Shown piece after piece: positions 9,101-16,228 of a stretch of DNA of 38,828 bases; position 1 is the stretch's first letter; each line of letters starts with the position of its first letter. The notes beneath the pieces are model-generated. The model was not told where the DNA came from, did not search any database, and saw only the letters and a list, made by a program, of their open reading frames with translations. The DNA comes from Demequina mangrovi (GTDB lineage Bacteria > Actinomycetota > Actinomycetes > Actinomycetales > Demequinaceae): positions 1 through 38,828 of the forward strand of contig NZ_BBLU01000019.1 of the NCBI RefSeq assembly GCF_000759715.1. The letters run 5' to 3'. A program made the position numbers and the translations under genes.

Positions 9101-12053
9101 CGACCACCCCGACGCGCGCCGTCACGGTCGCGGTGCGGCCGCGCGCGTCGATGACGCGGAACTCGAAGGCGTCCTGCCCCGCGAAGCCTGCGATCGACGT
9201 GTAGACCAGCGCGGCGCCGTCGACGCTCACGCGCGCCGCGCCGTTCGCGGGCTGGGTGATCACGGCGTCGAGCCGGACGTCGTCGCCGTCGGGGTCCACG
9301 CCGGTGCCGTCGAAGGGCAGCCGGACCTCCTCGCCGGAGGACGCGCGTCCCGCGAGGTCAGGGGGCGTGGGCGCGGCGTTCTCGGTGCCGTCGGTCACGG
9401 TCACCACGATGCTCGCGGTGTCGCGCTGGGACGGGTAGCCGAGGACGTAGGAGACGTAGGGGATGCGGTAGGTGCCAGGGGTGTCGGGCGCGAGGATGCG
9501 CACCAGCGGGCCCGCGGCGAAGGCGAGGCCGTCCCCGTCGGGAGCCGCGACGGAGCCGGGGTCGAGCGCGATCACGGCGCCCGCCGCCGCGACGTCGTTC
9601 GCGAGCACGCGGACGTCGACCTGCCCGCCCGCCCGGACGGTGATCGCATCGTCCGTCGCGAGCGGGGGCGCGGGCACCGACGCGTCGAGCAGCATCACGG
9701 TGATCTCGCCGCGGACCGTCATGGCGGCGCGCCCCGACCCGTCGGACACCGTGTACGTGACCACGCCGAGCACGCCGGCCTGGTCGTCGCCCGTGGCACC
9801 CGAGAGGCGCAGCGCGCCGTGGCCCACGATCGAGGCGTCGATGCGCGCGCCGGTCGCGGCGTCCACCGAGGCGTCGGACAGGAGCAGCACGCGTCCGCCG
9901 GGGTTGGTGACCGCGTCGAGCACGTCGACCGTAACGTCCTCGTGCGGGCGGACGAAGGCGGTCAGCGGCACCGTCGCGAGCGCCTCGTCCTCGGGCGCCA
10001 CCACGGTGACGCGCGCGCTGCCGCGGGTCTGAAGCGCGCCGTCGACCACCGTCACCTCGACCGTGTACGTCCCGGGCTCGTCCGCCTCGAACAGCACGCC
10101 CGTCGCGTCGGGGGTGATCTCGACGGTCGCGGAGTCCGCCGGGTCGACCCCGGCCTCCGTCACCACGGGCGATCCGGACCCGCCCGTGACCCGGTCGGCC
10201 AGCTCGATGGCGGTGCGCACGCCCTGGAGCGCCGTCACGGCGAGCGGCTCGACGGTGAGGCGCGCCGAGCCCACCACCGACACGTTGAGCGTGCGCGTCG
10301 CGGTCCAGCCGCGCGCGTCGGCGACGGTGACGTCGACCTCCACGAGCGTGGACTCGCCCCCGTGGCGCACCACCACGGTGCCGTCAGGGGCCGCCGCGAC
10401 CGCGACCTCGGGGTCCTCGGACGTCGCGGACGCGACGTAGACCGGGTCCCCGTCCGGATCGACCCAGCCCTCGAGCACGTCGACCGCCACCGTGCCGCCG
10501 GCCTCGACGCGCGGCGCGGGCCACGGCGCGAGGCAGCCCTCGGTGCCGCACCACTCCGGCGCCGCGTCGCCGCCCGAGACGGTGAGCGTCACCTCGGCGG
10601 GCTCGGAGATGCCCGCCGCTCCCGTGCCGTCCGACACCGCATAGGACAGCGTCGCGCTCCCGGAGGCGTCCGCGGCGACCGTCACCACGAGCGACTGGCC
10701 GTCGTCGCCGACCGCGACCGTGCCGAAGCGCGAGTCGGGCTGGTCGAGGGAGGCCGGGTCGATGGTGAGCAGGTCGCCGTTCGGGTCGTGGTCGTTGAGC
10801 AGCACCGGCAGCCGCACCTGGCGGCCCGCACGCACGCCGAGCGCGTCGTCCTCCGCCACCGGAGGGCGCGGGTCGCGCACCTCGGACGCCTGGACCTGAT
10901 CCTCCTGCGTGGTCGTGGTCTGCTCGTCGGGATCCCATTCCTGCGACGAGGCGACGAGCGTCCCGGACGGCACGTCCCACACCCATCCGCTGCGGGACTC
11001 GTTGAGCACCATGCGCGACCCGTTGGAGCGCAGCGAGGGCTCGCGGCGCTCGCCGAGCACCGCGTCGCCGTAGTCGAGCGCGACCGTGGGCCCGGCGGAG
11101 CTCCACAGCGTGCCGCCCGCGGAGCCCGCGGGCAGCCACGCCGCGTAGACCACGCCGTCGAGCTCGGTGGGCGCCGCCGGCACGCCCGCCGCCGCGGAGG
11201 AGCCGAAGACCCGCTGCGCCGCAGCGCCGTCGGCGGGCACGAGCACCAGCCCGCGGCCGTCCGCGATGCGCACGTCGGGGGTCGCCGTCGACCGCTGGAG
11301 CCGCGCATCGGCGTCGGTCCCCGTCGCGATCGCGCCGTCCTGGCCCTCGCGCCACAGCTCGCCGGTGTCGACGTCGAGCAGCACCCAGTCGTCCGCGGCG
11401 AAGGACACCTGGTAGGTGCCGTCCTCGGGGGCTCCCGCGACGCTGTCGACGCCGTCGAGCCCGCCGTCCGCGCCGGCGCGGACCACCCCGCCATGCGCGG
11501 GCGACCACGCCGCGACGTCGCCGTCCGCCGTCACCGCGACCGCGACCGCGCGCAGGCCCTCGCCCGAGTCGAGCACCACCTCGCGCGGCTCGAGCGCCGT
11601 CCCGTCGGAGATGCGTCCCACCAGCACGTCGCCGTCCGCCGCGAGGTACGCGATGACGTCGCCCTCGGCCGCGACCGCGGTGGTGCCGGCGGGGGTCTCG
11701 GTGACCCCCTCCGCCCCGGCGTCGAGGTCGCGCGGCCGGCCCACGTCGATCGTCGCGACGTTGGTGTAGCCCGAGGACAGCATCAGGAGCCGGTCGCCGT
11801 GCTGGACGATCTCGCTGGGCGAGTCGACCTCCTTGACGGTGTCGAGCTCCGCGAGCTCGGTGTTGACGCGCGCGTACCGCTCGCCGGTCGACGTCTGAAG
11901 CGCCCAGACGGTCGGATCGACGGAGTCGGCCTCGCGCTCGTCGAAGCCGGGGGCGACCGCGACGCCCACCACGGCCGCGACGAGCGCGACGCCCGTGACG
12001 ATGCGGGTCGTGCGGCGGCGCCGCGCAGCGGTCGCGCGGCCGACGTCGGTCAC
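6126..12053 (-). CDS. Giant membrane-anchored protein with Ig-like (cadherin-like) and fibronectin type III repeats
   Basis: 1975 aa from a GTG at 12053 that overlaps the kinase stop by 4 bases (GTGA). A short Arg-rich N-terminus and a single TM helix (about 17-35) indicate cytoplasmic N-in, outside-C topology. Residues about 50-380 resemble a beta-propeller-like region with repeated short beta motifs. From about 390 several Ig-like repeats share the signature of Val-Arg-Ala-Gly followed by Leu-x-Asn-Asp (near residues 410, 800 and 1000). The last ~500 residues include fibronectin-type modules and end in a Pro/Thr-rich tail. The position after the kinase equals Fn3 of the Bifidobacterium PFNA cluster. 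I infer an exported sensor, adhesin or scaffold that may supply the extracellular domain the kinase lacks. The opposite strand is open over most of this gene, which I treat as a composition artefact. Confidence 0.9.
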   Translation of the reverse strand: MTDVGRATAARRRRTTRIVTGVALVAAVVGVAVAPGFDEREADSVDPTVWALQTSTGERYARVNTELAELDTVKEVDSPSEIVQHGDRLLMLSSGYTNVATIDVGRPRDLDAGAEGVTETPAGTTAVAAEGDVIAYLAADGDVLVGRISDGTALEPREVVLDSGEGLRAVAVAVTADGDVAAWSPAHGGVVRAGADGGLDGVDSVAGAPEDGTYQVSFAADDWVLLDVDTGELWREGQDGAIATGTDADARLQRSTATPDVRIADGRGLVLVPADGAAAQRVFGSSAAAGVPAAPTELDGVVYAAWLPAGSAGGTLWSSAGPTVALDYGDAVLGERREPSLRSNGSRMVLNESRSGWVWDVPSGTLVASSQEWDPDEQTTTTQEDQVQASEVRDPRPPVAEDDALGVRAGRQVRLPVLLNDHDPNGDLLTIDPASLDQPDSRFGTVAVGDDGQSLVVTVAADASGSATLSYAVSDGTGAAGISEPAEVTLTVSGGDAAPEWCGTEGCLAPWPAPRVEAGGTVAVDVLEGWVDPDGDPVYVASATSEDPEVAVAAAPDGTVVVRHGGESTLVEVDVTVADARGWTATRTLNVSVVGSARLTVEPLAVTALQGVRTAIELADRVTGGSGSPVVTEAGVDPADSATVEITPDATGVLFEADEPGTYTVEVTVVDGALQTRGSARVTVVAPEDEALATVPLTAFVRPHEDVTVDVLDAVTNPGGRVLLLSDASVDAATGARIDASIVGHGALRLSGATGDDQAGVLGVVTYTVSDGSGRAAMTVRGEITVMLLDASVPAPPLATDDAITVRAGGQVDVRVLANDVAAAGAVIALDPGSVAAPDGDGLAFAAGPLVRILAPDTPGTYRIPYVSYVLGYPSQRDTASIVVTVTDGTENAAPTPPDLAGRASSGEEVRLPFDGTGVDPDGDDVRLDAVITQPANGAARVSVDGAALVYTSIAGFAGQDAFEFRVIDARGRTATVTARVGVVAVEADPAPVTYADLVQVQAGTGRQVVVQPLANDLDLTGGELEIVDVRPDAAEGTDEREALAALLPTAAALERSLAEGTVTFEVPEDIGTYSFLYTARNATGSLGQGRIVLKAVREKVVDVPVIADTVLSLEDRDAFPQGVDVLDGTVAWASGDAPTLALSLWGAPADLTVDGSSIAGPLPDETRVIAFQVEGTDFAGDPTVGYGFLRVLGGRDLRLALREDARIQADEDSQATVDVVPLLAAPDGTAIEVDGAQVTAGGAREAGRCVSAGGTTVRYEAGRGAPYTDTCLIAARLVGQEAWTVLPVPVTVVPTDPVPGLVSASLELSPGESADFDLGAMVTWPAGAEAAEVDVVASYSGQLFTVRREGATLRIAAADTSSPGRTESVTVSLPGHPEVQARALSLVVGPAPSKLPKGGAVVQRCSQSDGDGCTFRVIEAAGEVNPLPGTPLEVVDVTGAQDCPDVTFAVAGPDEIRASWTADAAGGVCDAVFRVRDAQGRVSGGDRRGSISLDLQGYPRAASSVVQTDFGDGTATLSVTPGAAAGAYPALLGFDVVAGSTTVATCTPQGVCTPMTGLANGAKATYTAYAVNAVGRARSGPSVQAWAYAAPEQPTLVSWQPAVTSGDGGRIDLVLDIADASTSAVRIAVGGTEQTVAVGSGRQRLDGIAIGSNTPVTVTVSPLTGLDLPPAGAAEAVGTALTFTANGIGRPVITAATHEYTPGDDEASVTATVTAGGAGAETWVGHVAKGRCADTVLASGGTVTLTVPIDGNATNTVTVCAESRVDERMFGEAETVDVVFAAFQDPGAPVLQRGYRVASTCEGGGTSCTTALIGQPQWQPHAGLELWYRGSDGSTSQSFADVMVAGRDVTVDAYYCVNFGGGVRTCSDATTPVTAESGASYRPTVTFAACTVGTVPTATFGGTAADFAATVTMLDADGVVTDDASLMRTATVTVAFQGALTGIVDWTGAAVTCGGVPPEPTPDPTPTPDPTVSP

Positions 12054-13132
12054 CCGCCGCCCGCCAGGGTCATGACGAGCACGGTGGTGACGGCGGCGGC
12101 CGCGGCGGCGCCGACCACCCAGGCGACGAACGTCCGCGGCGTGGCATGCGGCTGCCGCGTGAGCGTCCCGGTCGCCGCCGGGCGGCGCCGCTGCGCGACC
12201 GGCACATGCGAGCGGCGCGGGCCCCGCGGCGCCTCATCGTCGACGGTGACCCTCGACGAGTGCGCCCAGGCCTCCGTGGGGACCTCGAGCGGGGTCACCG
12301 GGAGCGAGAGCTCGCGCTGCACGGCCTGCAGCGCCTGCCCGAACGCGAGGGCGCTGGGGTAGCGGTCGCCGGGATCCTTCCTCATGCCGCCAGCGAGCGC
12401 GGCGTCGAGCGAGGCCGGCACGTCGTCGCGCCCCACGGCGCGGTAGCGCGCCTTGACGATGCGGGCCTTGAGGGCGTCCTGGGGCAGCCGCCGATCCGCC
12501 TCGTCGAACGGGCTGTGCTGCGCGAGCAGCGTGTAGACGGTCGCCGCGAGGGACCACACGTCGGAGGCGACGGTGCCCGAGCTCATCCGGTCGACCACCT
12601 CGGGGGCGCTCCACGGCGGGCTCATCGCGACATCGTCCGCGTCGCCGGCCATCACCGCGGTCGCGACGCCGAAGTCGGCGAGCACGGGATGACCGAACTG
12701 CGTCACGAGGATGTTCGACGGCTTGATGTCGCGGTGCAGCATGCCGATGCGATGCGCCGCCTCGACCGCCGACGCGATCTGGATCCCGACCGCGAGCACG
12801 TCGGCCACCGGGATCCGCTCCGCGCGGTACCGGTTGGCGAGCGAGCCGGGGCAGTACTCGACCACCATGTACGGCCGCCCGTCGCCCGACACGGACGCCT
12901 CGTGGAGGGTGAGGATCGACGGGTGCGCGCTGAGGGCCGCCATGACGTCCGCCTCGACGCCGAGCGCGCGCGCCGCGGACTCGTGCACCTTCGAGTGCAG
13001 CACCTTGACCGCGACCTGCCGCCGCGGCATGTCCTGCTGGTAGAGGAACACGTCCGCGAAGCCGCCCTGGCCGAGCGGCCGCACGTAGGTGTAGCCGGGC
13101 ATCACCGGCGGTTGGAGCGGCTGCCGCGTCAT
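12050..13132 (-). CDS. Membrane serine/threonine protein kinase without extracellular sensor (Pkb2-like)
   Basis: 360 aa. The kinase domain is complete: glycine loop GQGGFA (21-26), ATP-anchoring K43 in VAVK, alpha-C Glu about 60, HRDIKPSN (133-140), DFG (153-155) and an APE-type SAPE (175-178). A linker rich in Arg and Pro (about 290-330) follows, then one TM helix (334-356). The chain ends four residues later with GGG, so there is no PASTA or other outside domain. The kinase is therefore cytoplasmic and tail-anchored, and a sensor must be supplied in trans, most plausibly by the Ig/FN3 protein encoded immediately downstream. The ATG has no good Shine-Dalgarno. It overlaps the stop of a putative leader ORF (ATGA), which suggests coupled translation. 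It matches Pkb2 of the Bifidobacterium PFNA cluster in order and layout. Confidence 0.95.
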   Translation of the reverse strand: MTRQPLQPPVMPGYTYVRPLGQGGFADVFLYQQDMPRRQVAVKVLHSKVHESAARALGVEADVMAALSAHPSILTLHEASVSGDGRPYMVVEYCPGSLANRYRAERIPVADVLAVGIQIASAVEAAHRIGMLHRDIKPSNILVTQFGHPVLADFGVATAVMAGDADDVAMSPPWSAPEVVDRMSSGTVASDVWSLAATVYTLLAQHSPFDEADRRLPQDALKARIVKARYRAVGRDDVPASLDAALAGGMRKDPGDRYPSALAFGQALQAVQRELSLPVTPLEVPTEAWAHSSRVTVDDEAPRGPRRSHVPVAQRRRPAATGTLTRQPHATPRTFVAWVVGAAAAAAVTTVLVMTLAGGG

Positions 13133-13182
13133 GACCGTCCCGACCCGGCGCTCTGCCAGCGGGGCGGGGTCGTCGGGCTCAT
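13129..13182 (-). CDS. Putative leaderless 17-aa leader peptide ORF coupled to the kinase gene
   Basis: The ORF reads MSPTTPPRWQSAGSGRS and its TGA overlaps the kinase ATG by the sequence ATGA. A TACCCT hexamer ends exactly 6 nt before its ATG, the same arrangement as in front of the GT2 and S4-domain genes, so the transcript would begin at or next to this ATG. The kinase start itself has no clear Shine-Dalgarno, so ribosomes finishing this ORF could reinitiate there. No peptide family is recognised. The alternative is a misread kinase N-terminus after a sequencing frameshift; the kinase frame itself has no upstream start in this gap. Confidence 0.45.
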   Translation of the reverse strand: MSPTTPPRWQSAGSGRS

Positions 13183-13188
13183 GACGTC

Positions 13189-13194
13189 AGGGTA
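13189..13194 (-). promoter_or_regulatory. -10 hexamer TACCCT for the kinase/FN3 operon
   Basis: TACCCT on the minus strand is followed by GACGTC and then the ATG at 13182. The 6-nt gap is typical of leaderless actinobacterial promoters. No clear -35 element is visible. Confidence 0.5.
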
Positions 13195-13240
13195 GCCGCG
13201 CACGCCGCGCACGCCGTCGAACGCGAGGCCGATGCTCGGG

Positions 13241-16090
13241 TCAGGCCTCGTACTCGTCGAGCGGCGGGCACGCGCACACGAGGTTGCGGTCGCCGTGGGC
13301 GTTGTCGATGCGCCGCACGGGGGCCCAGTACTTGTCCACGCGGAGCGACGCGACCGGGAAGGCCGCCTGCTCGCGCGTGTAGTCCTGGTCCCACGCGTCG
13401 CCCGACACCATCGCGACCGTGTGAGGAGCGTGACGCAGCGCCGAGCGCTCCGCCGCGATCTCGCCGCGCTCGACCGCGGCGATCTCCTCGCGGATGGTCA
13501 CCATCGCCTCGATGAAGCGGTCGATCTCGACCAGGTCCTCGGACTCCGTGGGCTCGACCATGAGCGTCCCTGCGACAGGGAAGGACATCGTCGGGGCGTG
13601 GATGCCGAAGTCGATGAGACGCTTCGCGATGTCCTCGGCGGTGATGCCGGTGGCCTTGGTGAGGGGGCGGATGTCGAGGATGCACTCGTGCGCGACCAAC
13701 CCGCCCGGGCCGCGGAACAGCACCGGGTAGTGCTCCTCGAGGCGCGCCGCGACGTAGTTGGCCGCGAGCACCGCGGTCTCCGTGGCGCGGCGCAGGCCCT
13801 CGTGCCCCATGAGCGCGATGTACGCCCACGAGATCGGCAGGATGCCCGCCGAGCCGTAGGGGGCGGCCGCGACCGCGGCGCCCTCGCGACGCAGCTCGGC
13901 CGGGGACTGCACCGGCGCGAGCGAGCGCGGGAGGAAGGGCACCAGGTGCTCGGCGACCGCGACAGGGCCGACGCCGGGACCGCCGCCGCCGTGCGGGATG
14001 CAGAACGTCTTGTGGAGGTTGAGGTGCGAGACGTCGCCGCCGAAGTGGCCGGGCTTCGCGAGTCCCACGAGCGCGTTGAGGTTGGCGCCGTCGATGTACA
14101 CCTGGCCGCCGGCCTCGTGCACCGCGGCGCACACCTCGCCCACGTGCTCCTCGAAGACGCCGTGGGTCGACGGGTAGGTGATCATGATGCAGCTCACCTT
14201 GCCCTCGTGGTCCGCGAGCTTCGCACGCAGGTCCTCGAGGCTCACCTCGCCGTCCTCGGCCGTCGCGACGACCACGACGCGCATGCCGGCGAGCACCGCC
14301 GAGGCGGCGTTGGTGCCGTGGGCCGAGGCGGGGATGAGGCACACGTCGCGCTCGCCCTCGCCGCGCGAGCGGTGGTAGCCGCGGATCGCGAGGAGGCCCG
14401 CGTACTCGCCGCGCGAGCCCGCGTTGGGCTGCACGGAGACGGCGGCGTAGCCGGTGATCTCGGCGAGCTGGTCCTCGAGCTGCGCGATCATCTCGCGGTA
14501 GCCGGCGGTCTGGTCCGCGGGCGCGAACGGGTGGATCTGCGCGAACTCCGGCCAGCTCACGGCCGCCATCTCCACGGCGGCGTTGAGCTTCATGGTGCAC
14601 GAGCCCAGCGGGATCATCGTGCGGTCGAGCGCGAGGTCGCGGTCGGCGAGGCGGCGCATGTACCGCATGAGCGACGTCTCGGAGCGGTGCGCGTGGAAGA
14701 TCGGGTGCTCGAGGTAGTCCGAGGAGCGACGCAGCGCGATCGGGATGGTGACCGACGGGCCGGTGTAGACGGGCCAGTTCGCCCGACGGTCGAGGATCGC
14801 CTCGACCAGCGCGGTGAGGATCTCGGGCGTGGTCTTCTCGTCGCACGCGATCGCGACCGAGTCCTCGTCGAGGCGGTGGACGTTGATGCCGCGCGTCGCG
14901 ATGCGCGCGATCACGGAGTCCGCCCCGCGCGGGACGTCGATGACGACGGTGTCGAAGAAGTGCTCGTGGCGGATCGCCACGCCGCGCGCGCGGAGCGCGT
15001 CGGCGAGGGTCGCGGCCATGGTGTGGACGCGCAGCGCGATCTCGCGCAGCCCCTCGGGGCCGTGGTAGACGGCGTAGAAGCTCGCGATGACGGCGAGCAG
15101 CGCCTGGGCGGTGCAGATGTTGGACGTCGCCTTGTCGCGGCGGATGTGCTGCTCGCGGGTCTGGAGCGCGAGGCGGTAGGCCGGGTCTCCGTCCGCGTCG
15201 ACGCTCACGCCGACGAGGCGCCCGGGAAGCTGGCGCTCGAGGCCCTGGCGGACCGAGATGTACGCGGCGTGCGGGCCGCCGAAGAACAGCGGCACACCGA
15301 AGCGCTGCGCGGAGCCGACCGCGATGTCCGCGCCCAGCTCGCCCGGCGCCTTGATCACGCACAGCGAGAGCAGGTCCGCCGCGACCGTCACCAGCGCGCC
15401 GACGGCGTGGGCGGACTCGATGAGCGGAGCGACCTCGCGGACGATGCCGGTGCGCCCGGGCTGCTGGATCACGAGGCCCACGAGGTCCTCGGGGGCCTCC
15501 CAGCCCTCGCCGAGCTCGGCGACCTCGAGCCGGAGACCGATCGCCTCCGCCTGCGCCGTCACCACCTCGACGGTCTGCGGCAGGCACTCGGCGTCGAGCA
15601 CGATGAGCCCGTCCGCCTTGCCGCGCACGGCGCGGCGCATGAGCAGCATGGCCTCCGAGACGGCGGTCGCCTCGTCGAGCAGCGACGCGCCCGCGACCGG
15701 CAGCGCGGTGAGGTCCGCGATCATCGTCTGGAAGTTGAGCATCGCCTCGAGGCGGCCCTGCGAGATCTCCGCCTGGTACGGCGTGTAGGCGGTGTACCAG
15801 GCCGGGTTCTCGAGCACGTTGCGCTGGATCACCATCGGCGTGATCGTGTCGTAGTAGCCCTGGCCGATCATCGACACCTGCACGCTGTTGCGGTCCGCGA
15901 AGGCCTGGAGGTCCGCCAGCACCTCGCTCTCGGAGCGCGGGTCGGGCAGCACCAGCACGTCGTCGCGGCGGATCGAGGCGGGCACCGCCGCCTCGACGAG
16001 CGTGTCGAGCGAGGCGTGCCCCACCGCGCCGAGCATGGCGTCGAGAGCAGGGGCGTCGGGTCCGATGTGTCGGTCGGCGAAGGAGGTCAC
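13241..16090 (-). CDS. gcvP: Glycine dehydrogenase (aminomethyl-transferring), P-protein of the glycine cleavage system
   Basis: 949 aa, the usual length for the fused P-protein, from a GTG at 16090 giving the N-terminus [20 protein letters not shown], which is a family hallmark. The PLP-binding lysine is K694 in [17 protein letters not shown]. The tandem halves of bacterial GcvP are both present. It decarboxylates glycine and transfers the aminomethyl group to lipoyl-GcvH in the cytoplasm, feeding one-carbon units to tetrahydrofolate. No gcvT or gcvH gene is in the window, so the system is split. There is no Shine-Dalgarno; an AACAAT hexamer ends 6 nt before the GTG, suggesting leaderless expression. 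The open frame runs on upstream to 16204 without a better start. Confidence 0.98.
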   Translation of the reverse strand: MTSFADRHIGPDAPALDAMLGAVGHASLDTLVEAAVPASIRRDDVLVLPDPRSESEVLADLQAFADRNSVQVSMIGQGYYDTITPMVIQRNVLENPAWYTAYTPYQAEISQGRLEAMLNFQTMIADLTALPVAGASLLDEATAVSEAMLLMRRAVRGKADGLIVLDAECLPQTVEVVTAQAEAIGLRLEVAELGEGWEAPEDLVGLVIQQPGRTGIVREVAPLIESAHAVGALVTVAADLLSLCVIKAPGELGADIAVGSAQRFGVPLFFGGPHAAYISVRQGLERQLPGRLVGVSVDADGDPAYRLALQTREQHIRRDKATSNICTAQALLAVIASFYAVYHGPEGLREIALRVHTMAATLADALRARGVAIRHEHFFDTVVIDVPRGADSVIARIATRGINVHRLDEDSVAIACDEKTTPEILTALVEAILDRRANWPVYTGPSVTIPIALRRSSDYLEHPIFHAHRSETSLMRYMRRLADRDLALDRTMIPLGSCTMKLNAAVEMAAVSWPEFAQIHPFAPADQTAGYREMIAQLEDQLAEITGYAAVSVQPNAGSRGEYAGLLAIRGYHRSRGEGERDVCLIPASAHGTNAASAVLAGMRVVVVATAEDGEVSLEDLRAKLADHEGKVSCIMITYPSTHGVFEEHVGEVCAAVHEAGGQVYIDGANLNALVGLAKPGHFGGDVSHLNLHKTFCIPHGGGGPGVGPVAVAEHLVPFLPRSLAPVQSPAELRREGAAVAAAPYGSAGILPISWAYIALMGHEGLRRATETAVLAANYVAARLEEHYPVLFRGPGGLVAHECILDIRPLTKATGITAEDIAKRLIDFGIHAPTMSFPVAGTLMVEPTESEDLVEIDRFIEAMVTIREEIAAVERGEIAAERSALRHAPHTVAMVSGDAWDQDYTREQAAFPVASLRVDKYWAPVRRIDNAHGDRNLVCACPPLDEYEA

Positions 16091-16096
16091 CGGGCC

Positions 16097-16102
16097 ATTG
16101 TT
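16097..16102 (-). promoter_or_regulatory. Candidate -10 hexamer AACAAT for gcvP
   Basis: AACAAT on the minus strand lies 6 nt before the gcvP GTG. A GATACG a few bases upstream is an alternative -10. No glycine riboswitch-like structure is visible in the short upstream gap. Confidence 0.35.
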
Positions 16103-16172
16103 GCGTATCGCGTCGCGTACGCGACCCGTGCGCGGCGCGCGTGTGGCGAACCCGGCACGGCCGGACGCGGAA

Positions 16173-16200
16173 CGGGGCCGGGCCTCGCGGCCCGGCCCCG
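16173..16200 (-). terminator. GC-only hairpin between the 5'-nucleotidase gene and gcvP
   Basis: A perfect 12-bp stem (CGGGGCCGGGCC with GGCCCGGCCCCG) closes a TCGC loop 29 nt after the nucleotidase stop. There is no T-run, as is common for actinobacterial terminators. It probably ends the nucleotidase transcript ahead of the gcvP promoter. Confidence 0.6.
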
Positions 16201-16228
16201 TCACGCATCCGCGGGAGAGACGCCTCCG

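Noticed and set aside
16091..16204. Upstream extension of gcvP by 38 residues
   Set aside because: The extension is Arg-rich and runs into the nucleotidase terminator hairpin; GcvP starts close to the SFADRHIG motif.
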